Positions 1-5,076 of a stretch of DNA of 8,517 bases are shown here, piece by piece. The number at the start of each line of letters is the position of its first letter. The first letter of the stretch is position 1. Under the pieces are notes generated by a model. The model was not told where the DNA came from, did not search any database, and saw only the letters and a list, made by a program, of their open reading frames with translations. Made by a program: the position numbers and the translations under genes. Origin of the DNA: Anaerolineales bacterium UBA3071 (GTDB lineage: Bacteria; Chloroflexota; Anaerolineae; UBA3071); NCBI GenBank assembly GCA_002366755.1, contig DFBV01000177.1, positions 2,815 through 11,331 on the forward strand, written 5' to 3'.

Positions 1-222
1 GATGCCCAACGGCTGCCGGAAGTGGTGCGCGAGCGCGGCCTGAAGGTGGCCGTCGTCGCCGTGCCCGCAGACGAGGCGCAAGAGATGGTGGACACGCTAG
101 TGGAAGCAGGCGTCAGAGCGATTTTGAGCTACGCCCCCATCACGCTGAGCGTTCCGCCAGGGGTTCGCATCCAGACCGTCGATCCCGCTGCACTGCTGCA
201 ACGCATGGCCTACTACCTCTGA
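1..222 (+). CDS. rex: Redox-sensing transcriptional repressor Rex, C-terminal part (5' end outside window)
   Basis: The frame is open from base 1 and ends at TGA 220-222, giving the last 73 residues. Rex is a DNA-binding repressor that senses the NADH/NAD+ ratio through a Rossmann domain and controls fermentation and respiration genes. Visible here is the end of that domain: a hydrophobic strand (VAVVAVPA), then DEAQEMVDTLVEAGVRAILSY, the segment API-TLSVPPGV, and the terminal helix ending in AYYL. That order (VPA...VD.LV.AG...IL...P..L.VP.GV......D....L..M.YYL) is characteristic of the Rex C-terminus, whose last helix swaps between dimer subunits. Rex is usually about 210 residues, so roughly two thirds of the gene lies to the left. 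It is probably the native chromosomal neighbour of the accessory region that follows. Confidence 0.9.
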   Translation, partial: DAQRLPEVVRERGLKVAVVAVPADEAQEMVDTLVEAGVRAILSYAPITLSVPPGVRIQTVDPAALLQRMAYYL

Positions 223-258
223 AGCACTACAACTGATACTCCTCGTGCCACAACATAG

Positions 259-329
259 ATCGTCCTGAGGTGTCCGGCTGATGGTAGACAAGGCTTACCA
301 TGCAGCCTGGATCCATAACTCAGGACGAT
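259..329. repeat. Long nested inverted repeat (possible rex terminator or small mobile/structured element)
   Basis: The outer arms ATCGTCCTGAG (259-269) and CTCAGGACGAT (319-329) are perfectly complementary over 11 bp. Inside them GGCTG (276-280) pairs with CAGCC (303-307), and ATGGTA (281-286) pairs with TACCAT (296-301) around a 9-nt loop. The whole 71-nt block can therefore fold into one interrupted hairpin. It starts 36 bp after the rex stop codon. Only a short GATTTCTC follows, so it is a poor classical terminator. It could still end rex transcription, be a palindromic repeat element, or act as an RNA structure. The rest of 223-434 shows no credible gene on either strand. Confidence 0.5.
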
Positions 330-434
330 TTCTCGCGGTATACCCGACCAGAATCCTGGCTGCCAACTGGTCACTCTCCGCCAGCCATGCCTCCAACCGC
401 TCCAATTGGCTGGCGAACACCCACCTACTGGTGG

Positions 435-463
435 ATGACAAGGGTGCACGGGCCTGCTATGCT
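435..463 (+). promoter_or_regulatory. Candidate sigma-70-type promoter for the lipoprotein gene remnant
   Basis: ATGACA (435-440) and TATGCT (458-463) are separated by 17 bp. This gives five of six matches to the -35 consensus and four of six to the -10. Transcription would start near 470, just ahead of the GGGAGGG ribosome binding site (481-487) and ATG 492. The position fits well, but the boxes are only moderately good. Confidence 0.3.
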
Positions 464-491
464 GTTGGAAAGGAGCAGGCGGGAGGGTGTG

Positions 492-688
492 ATGAAGAAA
501 CTTGTACTGGCGTCGACAATTGTGGCACTGCTGCTAGGCGCTTGCGCCACTGGCGGGCAGAACTTGGCTCCAGCCGACACATCTGTGTTCATACCTGCAG
601 GCAACCTGGGCGACGCTTTCGCCCGGCCAGCTCATGGCATGGACATGGTCCATGTACCCGCCGGGGAAGCTATCAGCGTTGTCCCCAA
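492..688 (+). pseudogene. Truncated lipoprotein gene with the start of an FGE/sulfatase-modifying-factor-like domain
   Basis: ATG 492 follows a GGGAGGG ribosome binding site at 481-487. The product begins MKKLVLASTIVALLLGAC, a textbook lipoprotein signal: two lysines, a hydrophobic core, and lipobox LGAC with the acceptor cysteine at residue 18. Residues 49-59 read GMDMVHVPAGE. This matches the opening of formylglycine-generating-enzyme/SUMF1-type domains (DGMVMVYVPAGEF.MGS), often found on secreted Chloroflexota lipoproteins. Immediately after this E59 (codon 666-668) the expected F.MGS and the rest of the ~200-residue domain are missing. The frame stays open to 974, but only as the complement of the abiEii gene on the other strand. 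I infer that the gene was cut where AbiE cassette 1 now begins. The FGE assignment rests on about ten residues. Confidence 0.5.
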
Positions 689-1576
689 CTACTCTCCGGC
701 CCACCATTCCTCCCACCGTGCGCCCAGGAGATCGAGCGCTGCCTCGACTGTCTCCACAGGGAGTCCGACGTCTCTGGCCAGAGCGGAGAAAGGTTCTTCC
801 CAGTCAGCCGGAGGCTGCGGCAGTCGCGGCGGCAGCGGATGGGTACTCCTGGTCTCGAATGTGGCTCTGAGAGAGCACCTGACGCTCTCAGGGTCAAGCA
901 GCCCCGAGTCCACTAGGAGAACGAGGTCGACAAGATCCTTGACACGGGTATTGTCCCGGTCTTGCCAGGGATAGCTGAAGGCATGCACTTTCTCCGCCAA
1001 CTGCTGGGCAGCGGGACACAAAGCTACACGAGGCGCAGGAATGCCGGCAAACTCGAGCAGGTTGCTCCCCTCAACCCAATCCGGCAGTCCAAGCACGGGG
1101 TCACCGAGTCCCAGGTCGAGACGGAATCGAACGAAGCTGCGCCCAGCCAGCCGTGCGTCGACATTACATCGCGCTCCGCCCCACGGCGGGCGGTCTCGCT
1201 GTTTCCTGGGCCGCCGGATCAGGAATCGGAACCCGTCCCCGAGGTCGGCGTCGGCAGCCTGCTGCAGTCGATCGTACGCTGCTTCTATCACGGATACCTC
1301 CGGGGTAGACACGACCACGAGGCCCGCCGGGTCCTTCACCATCACGTCCAGGTCCAGTGTGGAGCGTGCGCGCCGCGGCATCCGCAGTTCCAGAGCGTAT
1401 CCTCCCTTCAAGAGCCATGGTGGGTCATCTGCATGAAACAGGCGTGCCAGCAGCCGGTCGAAGGCCACCCGTCGTCTCAGCCGCTGCAGATCTACACCAT
1501 CACGTTGGGAGGCGTTGGCCAAGTGCGCTTCAAGAGCCTCTCGGAATGCGGTGAGAGTGCCATAGCGACCAATCAC
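689..1576 (-). CDS. AbiEii-type nucleotidyltransferase toxin (AbiE cassette 1)
   Basis: A 295-residue protein starting at GTG 1576-1574, chosen because AGGAGG lies 7 bp upstream (1584-1589) and the start overlaps the stop of the upstream antitoxin gene by 4 bp. This is the toxin of type IV abortive-infection/toxin-antitoxin systems, a DNA-polymerase-beta-fold nucleotidyltransferase acting in the cytoplasm. The family motifs are in order: LKGGYALEL (56-64), STLDLDV (72-78, the metal-binding acidic pair), FRLDLGLGDP (151-160, third acidic strand), QQLAEKVHAF (191-200) and NTRVKDLVDL (209-218). All expected catalytic positions are present, so the toxin looks intact. Activity is normally held in check by AbiEi through transcriptional repression. 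The stop (TAG at 689-691) lies about 20 bp from the point where the lipoprotein gene on the other strand loses similarity. Confidence 0.9.
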   Translation of the reverse strand: MIGRYGTLTAFREALEAHLANASQRDGVDLQRLRRRVAFDRLLARLFHADDPPWLLKGGYALELRMPRRARSTLDLDVMVKDPAGLVVVSTPEVSVIEAAYDRLQQAADADLGDGFRFLIRRPRKQRDRPPWGGARCNVDARLAGRSFVRFRLDLGLGDPVLGLPDWVEGSNLLEFAGIPAPRVALCPAAQQLAEKVHAFSYPWQDRDNTRVKDLVDLVLLVDSGLLDPESVRCSLRATFETRSTHPLPPRLPQPPADWEEPFSALARDVGLPVETVEAALDLLGARWEEWWAGE

Positions 1577-2193
1577 GTCTCGTCCTCCTGCGAACGTGCT
1601 GCGGCAAGAGCTCGATTCAACACCTCTCGTACCTTGCTGGAGCAGTCAACATCAGTAAGCACGGAGCGGCGTACGAGGCCCAGGTCCAGGGCGTCCCGCA
1701 CAGCTTGGTTGATGTGCTCCCTACTCAGAGCGCTACCAGCAACATCGACCAGTGTGCGAAGAGGTGTTGTCACGCGATATCCGACTCGCCGCTCGGTGTC
1801 TTCAGGAGAGAGGTCTCCACGGTGCAGCACGCAGCCCGGCGGGATCTTCTTGCGAAATCGCTGCGGCACCGTCAGGTGAACCTGGGCGGGCATTAGGTCA
1901 CTGAGGCCATGGACCGTCAGAGCAGTATCGTGAGAGACGACCGCCTGCGGGACGCCCTTCTGGTTTCGGCTCCACAGTGACCAGCGAATCAAGTCTTCCC
2001 TCTCAACTGAGGGGAAGTCCCGCAGCCGGAAGAGGCCGCGGTCGATCCGCAGCCACGTGGTGCGCGAAACGTGGAAGTGCTGCTGTCGGTAGCCATACCC
2101 CGCCTCCCTCGCCTGCGCGGCGGTGAAGTAGCCCCCCTGCCCAACCGCGATCTCATAGAGCTTGCGAGCGTTTGTCCTTGGGTCCTTGTGCAT
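1573..2193 (-). CDS. AbiEi-family antitoxin/transcriptional repressor (AbiE cassette 1)
   Basis: A 206-residue protein from ATG 2193-2191. AAGGA lies 8 bp upstream (2202-2206). A longer in-frame start at 2262 is unlikely because it would translate the promoter and operator. The N-terminal winged helix (about 5-56) shows GGYFTAAQAREAGY, then HFHVSRTTWLRIDRGLFRL, the typical AbiEi_4 pattern ending in the RGxFRL wing. The C-terminal part carries VSHDTALTVHGLSDL (86-100), VHLTVPQRFR (105-114) and TTPLRTLVDVA (142-152), as in AbiEi antitoxins. Its role is to dimerise, bind an inverted repeat and repress its own operon, and to neutralise AbiEii. GTGA links it to the toxin gene. The inverted repeat directly in front of the start fits autoregulation. 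It is clearly diverged from the second AbiEi in this window (206 versus 272 residues). Confidence 0.87.
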   Translation of the reverse strand: MHKDPRTNARKLYEIAVGQGGYFTAAQAREAGYGYRQQHFHVSRTTWLRIDRGLFRLRDFPSVEREDLIRWSLWSRNQKGVPQAVVSHDTALTVHGLSDLMPAQVHLTVPQRFRKKIPPGCVLHRGDLSPEDTERRVGYRVTTPLRTLVDVAGSALSREHINQAVRDALDLGLVRRSVLTDVDCSSKVREVLNRALAAARSQEDET

Positions 2194-2194
2194 G

Positions 2195-2229
2195 TGTAAA
2201 ATCCTTACAGCGAATGTAAGGATTTTACA
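2195..2229. promoter_or_regulatory. Perfect 15-bp inverted-repeat operator of AbiE cassette 1
   Basis: TGTAAAATCCTTACA (2195-2209) and TGTAAGGATTTTACA (2215-2229) are exact reverse complements separated by GCGAA. On the minus strand one arm contains the -10 box and the other contains the AAGGA ribosome binding site. The ATG of abiEi begins 1 bp beyond the repeat. The centres of the half-sites are 20 bp apart, about two helical turns, suitable for a repressor binding one DNA face. AbiEi proteins are known to bind inverted repeats in their own promoters, so this is the probable autoregulatory site. A degenerate extra half-site (AGGATTT, 2238-2244) lies 19 bp from the same heptamer in the arm. 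Confidence 0.8.
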
Positions 2230-2249
2230 TGTACCTGAGGATTTGTCAA
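2222..2249 (-). promoter_or_regulatory. Promoter of AbiE cassette 1
   Basis: On the minus strand TTGACA (2249-2244) is followed by a 16-bp spacer and TAAAAT (2227-2222): six of six and five of six matches to the sigma-70 consensus. Initiation is expected near 2215, giving a leader of roughly 20 nt that holds the AAGGA site. Because the transcript would start inside the inverted repeat, the repeat cannot fold as a complete RNA hairpin. It must therefore work as DNA. Confidence 0.72.
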
Positions 2250-2495
2250 GTTGAGCACTCATCGCTGCCGGGAAGGAAGCACCTTGTCGCTACCAGAATC
2301 GAGAAGAAGAGAACGGTGATTGCCTTCCGTGCCTGTAGTCGTGGTGGGAGCTACAGGATCAAACGCGTAAGTAGCCACCCTCCGCAGCACTGTCCTTGTC
2401 CGAGCCAAGCCTCCATAAATGCAAGTAGCAACAGAGCAGGCAACGCTGTACTACGCGTTGCCTGCTCCTGATTCTGTCAACTGAAAGGGCCTGCC
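2250..2495. other. Gene-free interval between AbiE cassette 1 and the helicase promoter
   Basis: No reading frame here has a ribosome binding site or recognisable protein. It contains a 7-bp stem CCTGTAG/CTACAGG (2332-2338 and 2351-2357) and the much stronger hairpin at 2434-2467, listed separately. It probably represents the left border of the former defence cluster. Confidence 0.5.
2434..2467. repeat. Perfect 13-bp stem hairpin
   Basis: GAGCAGGCAACGC (2434-2446) and GCGTTGCCTGCTC (2455-2467) are exact reverse complements around an 8-nt loop. No T-run follows on the plus strand. On the minus strand TGTTGCTACTTGCATTT follows, which is a weak tail. It lies 28 bp upstream of the helicase promoter. 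Possible roles are a factor-independent terminator with a poor tail insulating the two divergent units, or a repetitive palindrome. Confidence 0.6.
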
Positions 2496-2524
2496 TTGAC
2501 CGAACGGCAGAGGTGTGATAGAAT
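2496..2524 (+). promoter_or_regulatory. Strong candidate promoter reading toward the helicase remnant
   Basis: TTGACC (2496-2501), a 17-bp spacer and TAGAAT (2519-2524) give five of six matches at both boxes with ideal spacing. Transcription should start near 2531, leaving a leader of about 250 nt before the first coding ATG at 2783. Confidence 0.6.
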
Positions 2525-2530
2525 TGCTAC

Positions 2531-2782
2531 CAGACAAGGAAAAGGATTGCCGAACAGTCTCGGCAATCCTCAGGCCAACTCCCCAAGCCCAGGAGATGGC
2601 AGGGAGATAGTACAGCAGCGCCGCTCCCTGGGCGAACGGGGGGAGGCGTTTGCCTTCAGAGGCAGGTCCGTTGATGGGTGTCGTAAGATCATCGCCCCGT
2701 GTCTGGACAACGAGGTCGCGGGAGCGCGCCAGGGTTTGAGCCCATGCGACATTCCAGTGCGAACGGCATGAGGAAGCCCGTT
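2531..2782 (+). other. Long non-coding leader with several hairpins (possible structured RNA)
   Basis: This stretch between the promoter and the helicase start has no supported gene. An ORF using TTG 2496 covers it, but that TTG is part of the -35 box. It carries stems AGGATTGCCGA/TCGGCAATCCT (2543-2553 with 2560-2570), CAGGGAG/CTCCCTG (2600-2606 with 2624-2630) and TGCCT/AGGCA (2651-2655 with 2660-2664). I do not recognise RNase P, tmRNA, 6S, SRP RNA or a known riboswitch. It may be a regulatory leader, a small RNA, or simply an ancestral intergenic region. Confidence 0.3.
2543..2570 (-). terminator. Hairpin resembling a minus-strand intrinsic terminator
   Basis: A perfect 11-bp stem (2543-2553 with 2560-2570) around a 6-nt loop. 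Read on the minus strand, it is followed by TTTTCCTTGTC, which resembles a rho-independent terminator tail. No minus-strand gene is evident just to the right, so the stem may instead be the first element of the plus-strand leader. Confidence 0.35.
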
Positions 2783-2989
2783 ATGCCGCACAACACCACA
2801 TTCACTCCCGGAACCGTCATCACCAACCGCAACCGCTTGTGGCGCGTAGATGGACAGGAAGGGGATGTCCTCAGCGCCACCTCTATCAATGGCGGCGAGG
2901 CAGAACAGATCAAGTTCTACATTCCCTTCGAGGATATCCGGCCCGGCCGTCTGGATCCGCCGTCGCCCGACATCGTGGGTCATTTTTCG
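2783..2989 (+). pseudogene. N-terminal remnant of a SNF2/DEAD-type defence-associated helicase
   Basis: ATG 2783 has AGGAAG 6 bp upstream (2771-2776). The 69 residues read MPHNTTFTPGTVITNRNRL through IKFYIPFEDIRPGRL to SPDIVGHFS. The block FTPGT.....LWRV......L.AT.I.GG......FY.P.EDI..G is what I know from the start of large (~900-1000 residue) SNF2-family helicases in DISARM-like and related phage-defence clusters. There, GHFS... is followed by the Q-motif region and the Walker A motif. Here similarity stops after codon 2987-2989. The frame then runs through a different gene's tail in the wrong phase, ending at 3205. All ATPase motifs are therefore missing, and the fragment cannot be an active helicase. 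Family assignment is from pattern memory. Confidence 0.6.
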
Positions 2990-2997
2990 ATCGTCAA

Positions 2998-3315
2998 ATG
3001 GTGGGTACCTTTTCGTTTGACAAAAACATGCCAGACCCGGCCCGCCAGGGAGACCTGGAGAAGCTGCGCGAACGTTCGCTGCTGCGGGAGTTCCAGGAAT
3101 ACGTGCAGGGCAAGGGTCGGCTGCGGGTCTTCCGCACGGAGGCGGTGCGGGCTGGTTTCAAGCACGCTTGGCACGAACGGAACTATCGGCTCATCGTCAA
3201 GGTAGCCGAGCGGATGCCGGCATCGGTGCTGCAGGAGGACGCCAGTCTGCTGATGTACTACGACAACGCGCTGATGCGGGCGGAACAGGAGCCGGTGCAG
3301 GGACGGTTGTTTTAG
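2998..3315 (+). pseudogene. C-terminal tail of an unidentified protein, fused out of frame to the helicase start
   Basis: A 105-residue frame (from ATG 2998, with no ribosome binding site) ends at TAG 3313-3315. It is charged and looks genuinely coding: FDKNMPDPARQGDLEKL, then REFQEYVQGKGRLRVFR, KHAWHERNYRLIVKVAERM and the end ASVLQEDASLLMYYDNAL. Codon use matches the neighbours and the helicase frame reads nonsense across it. I do not recognise the parent protein. The style fits the extreme C-terminus of a large defence-cluster protein such as a methylase, ATPase or the helicase itself. The AbiE-2 promoter begins 3 bp after its stop codon. It could be a short intact gene, but the absent ribosome binding site and the abrupt junction argue for a scar left by a deletion. 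Confidence 0.5.
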
Positions 3316-3317
3316 AT

Positions 3318-3345
3318 TTGACAGATTACGTTTTGTGCATAGAAT
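3318..3345 (+). promoter_or_regulatory. Promoter of AbiE cassette 2
   Basis: TTGACA (3318-3323), a 16-bp spacer and TAGAAT (3340-3345) match the sigma-70 consensus at six and five positions. The -10 box lies in the left arm of the operator repeat. The predicted start is near 3352. Confidence 0.7.
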
Positions 3346-3374
3346 ATGATGTAAGCCAACCTTTTCTATGCACA
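3334..3374. promoter_or_regulatory. Inverted-repeat operator of AbiE cassette 2
   Basis: TGTGCATAGAA (3334-3344) and TTCTATGCACA (3364-3374) are exact reverse complements, 19 bp apart, with half-site centres 30 bp apart (about three helical turns). The left arm covers the -10 box. The sequence differs from the cassette 1 operator although both half-sites begin TGT. This suggests separate repressor specificities. The likely ligand is the AbiEi encoded immediately downstream. Confidence 0.7.
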
Positions 3375-3385
3375 CAACCTTATGG

Positions 3386-3445
3386 ATAGCCCCTCGGCTG
3401 CGCTTCCTTCGGCTACACTCAGGACAGGCAGGACAAGCCCTATGG
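3386..3445. repeat. Small in-frame insertion-like segment flanked by TATGG direct repeats
   Basis: TATGG occurs at 3381-3385 and again at 3441-3445, with a 55-bp segment between, so one unit is exactly 60 bp (20 codons). Both copies contain an in-frame ATG (3382 and 3442). The inside includes TTCGGCTACACTCAGGACAG, the type of sequence I associate with short dispersed repeats in environmental bacterial genomes. The arrangement fits insertion of a tiny repeat with a 5-bp target duplication at the abiEi start codon. A 5-bp match can arise by chance. Confidence 0.4.
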
Positions 3446-4260
3446 TCAGCAAAACCCTCGGCTCAACCAGCGCCCGGCTGCTCACGGCGCTGGCCGCAGA
3501 CAATCGAACCATCTTTTCCGTTGCAGATGCCCAGGAGATTCTGGGCAGCAGCTACGACGCGACCCTCAAAACCTTGCGTCGGCTCACCCGCGCCGGCTGG
3601 CTGGTCCGCTTGGCGGCTGGCCGTTACGCCATCGTGCCTCTGTCGTCGGGAGAAGAAGCGACGCCACAAGTAAACCGCTACGTCGTCGCCCGTGAGTTGT
3701 TGGGCGAAACACCCCATTACATCTCCCACGAAAGCGCGATGGACGTCCACAACATGCTCACCCGCCCGGTCACGACCGTTACAGTCACCACACCCCGGCG
3801 ATTGGCAGGCCGCGAGATTCTGGGCGTGCCCTACCGCTTCGTCTACGCTCCCCCATCGGCGCTGTGGGGCTCCGAACCGGTCTGGGTGACACCCTACGAA
3901 CAGGTTACCGTCAGCGATCTGGAAAGAACCATCTTGGACGGCCTGGCCCGCCCCGATCTGTGCGCTGGCGTCAGCCAGGTTGCCACCGGCCTGTGGCTGC
4001 GCCAAGATGACTTTGACTGGGATAAGCTAGCCAGCTATGCCCAGAGGTTAGGCCGCCGCGCCGTGGCTCAACGGTTGGGCTATCTGCTGGAGCTCTATGA
4101 CCTGGGCACGCCGTCGCTAATCGAGGGGTTACGAGAGATGGTCAGCGCCAGCTACGCCCGGCTCGATCTTCTGTTACCCGACGATGGTCCTTATCTGGCC
4201 CGCTGGCGACTGCGGCTCAATCTGGAACCGGAAACGTTACAGGCCATCGTCAGGACGTAA
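3442..4260 (+). CDS. AbiEi-family antitoxin/transcriptional repressor (AbiE cassette 2)
   Basis: A 272-residue protein from ATG 3442. AGGA sits 8 bp upstream (3430-3433). An upstream in-frame ATG at 3382 lacks a ribosome binding site and would add 20 residues encoded by the repeat-like segment. The N-terminal winged helix (about 8-66) has SARLLTALAADN, then VADAQEILG, TLKTLRRLTRAGWLVRL and the wing GRYAIVPL. The AbiEi core follows: YISHESAMDVHNM (93-105), TVTVTTPRRL (112-121), YRFVYAPP (131-138) and VSDLERTILDGL (157-168, the conserved SDLERTLLD-type block). The remaining C-terminal helices include RRAVAQRLGYLLELY. It represses its own operon and counters AbiEii. Its stop is 1 bp before the toxin start. 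It is the classic longer AbiEi type, unlike the shorter protein of cassette 1. Confidence 0.9.
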   Translation: MVSKTLGSTSARLLTALAADNRTIFSVADAQEILGSSYDATLKTLRRLTRAGWLVRLAAGRYAIVPLSSGEEATPQVNRYVVARELLGETPHYISHESAMDVHNMLTRPVTTVTVTTPRRLAGREILGVPYRFVYAPPSALWGSEPVWVTPYEQVTVSDLERTILDGLARPDLCAGVSQVATGLWLRQDDFDWDKLASYAQRLGRRAVAQRLGYLLELYDLGTPSLIEGLREMVSASYARLDLLLPDDGPYLARWRLRLNLEPETLQAIVRT

Positions 4261-4261
4261 C

Positions 4262-5068
4262 ATGATACCACCAGGCGAGATTGCCCGCCTGGCCCATCAG
4301 CTGGGCCTGGGCGACAAAACCATTGAAAAGGATTACGTGTTGACGTGGGCATTGCTGGCCATTGCCAATTCGCCTCTGCGTGACCGGCTGGCGTTCAAGG
4401 GCGGCACGGCTCTCAAAAAGATCTACGCGCCTGACTATCGCTTCTCCGAGGATCTCGACTTTACGTTGCTCGATGACATCTCAAACGAAGACTTGACCGA
4501 AGAAATCGAAGCCCTGTTCCCCTGGCTGCGGCATGCAGTCAACATCAAGCTGGCCGTGCGCCGTGTAGAGACGCACCAGACTGGCAATCCCACACTCTAC
4601 CTGAACTATGTCGGTCCCTTGCGCGGCGAGTTGAGCAGCCGGTTTTTCAAGGTCGACTTCACCCATGATGAACTGTTGCTGTTCCCCCTGGTCGAGGCGT
4701 CGCTCCAGGTGCCGTACAGCGATTGCCGGGGGCGGGCCGAGACGCTCCGTGTCTACTCGCCGGAGGAGATTCTGGCGGAGAAGCTGTGCGCCCTGCTGGG
4801 CCGCACCGAGCCCCGTGACCTGTACGATGTGCACTACATGCTGTCCTACCGCCTGGCCGACGCTGAAGCCGTGTCATTCCAATTGGGCGAGAAAATGGCT
4901 CACAAGGGGGTGGACACGGCTGCCTTGGGCGACGTGCTGGCGCGCAAGCAAAGCACATTCAAGCGCTTGTGGGAGCCGCGTTTGCGCGGTCAAATGCCCG
5001 ACCTGCCGCACCTCGACGCGGTCATCCGCGAGACCAATCGGTGGCTGCGGCAGAGTGGGCTGGTGTAG
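4262..5068 (+). CDS. AbiEii-type nucleotidyltransferase toxin (AbiE cassette 2)
   Basis: A 268-residue protein from ATG 4262, with AGGA 6 bp upstream (4252-4255) inside the end of abiEi. A longer frame back to 4184 would overlap the antitoxin and is not needed. All AbiEii/nucleotidyltransferase motifs are present: FKGGTALKKIY (45-55), RFSEDLDFTL (60-69, metal-binding acidic residues), FKVDFT (129-134), YSPEEILAEKLCALLGR (165-181) and RDLYDVHYM (185-193). This is the widespread COG2253-like form, in contrast to the longer (295-residue) toxin of cassette 1. The protein looks complete and catalytically competent by motif. It is expected to be kept silent by AbiEi and to halt growth upon phage infection or loss of repression. 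Confidence 0.93.
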   Translation: MIPPGEIARLAHQLGLGDKTIEKDYVLTWALLAIANSPLRDRLAFKGGTALKKIYAPDYRFSEDLDFTLLDDISNEDLTEEIEALFPWLRHAVNIKLAVRRVETHQTGNPTLYLNYVGPLRGELSSRFFKVDFTHDELLLFPLVEASLQVPYSDCRGRAETLRVYSPEEILAEKLCALLGRTEPRDLYDVHYMLSYRLADAEAVSFQLGEKMAHKGVDTAALGDVLARKQSTFKRLWEPRLRGQMPDLPHLDAVIRETNRWLRQSGLV

Positions 5069-5076
5069 GCTCTGAT

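Noticed and set aside
2194..2262. Longer start for the AbiE-1 antitoxin at ATG 2262
   Set aside because: The extra 23 codons would translate the -35/-10 boxes and the palindrome. The ATG at 2193 has its own AAGGA site and lies downstream of the predicted transcription start.
2229..2471. Plus-strand ORF of 80 residues containing RGGSY, which recalls the RGGSW motif of FGE proteins and could be the missing half of the lipoprotein gene
   Set aside because: No other FGE motif surrounds it, composition is not protein-like, and it starts inside the AbiE-1 operator.
2731..2750. GGGTTTGAGCCC resembling a tRNA T-arm
   Set aside because: No acceptor stem, anticodon arm or matching D-arm can be drawn around it. 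I find no tRNA, rRNA or CRISPR array in the window.
2496..2771. ORF of 91 residues from TTG 2496
   Set aside because: Its start codon is part of the predicted -35 box, there is no ribosome binding site, and the translation resembles no protein.
2570..2983. Minus-strand ORF of 137 residues ending at the terminator-like hairpin 2543-2570
   Set aside because: Its right part is the complement of the helicase remnant and it has no recognisable domain. Without it the minus-strand terminator has no obvious gene.
319..3425. CTCAGGAC shared between the hairpin after rex (319-326) and the insertion-like segment (3418-3425), suggesting one repeat family
   Set aside because: Only 8 bp match and the flanks differ, so chance is a sufficient explanation without genome-wide data.
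4184..4261. Upstream extension of the AbiE-2 toxin from ATG 4184
   Set aside because: It would overlap the antitoxin by 77 bp. ATG 4262 has AGGA at 6 bp and begins at the usual family start.
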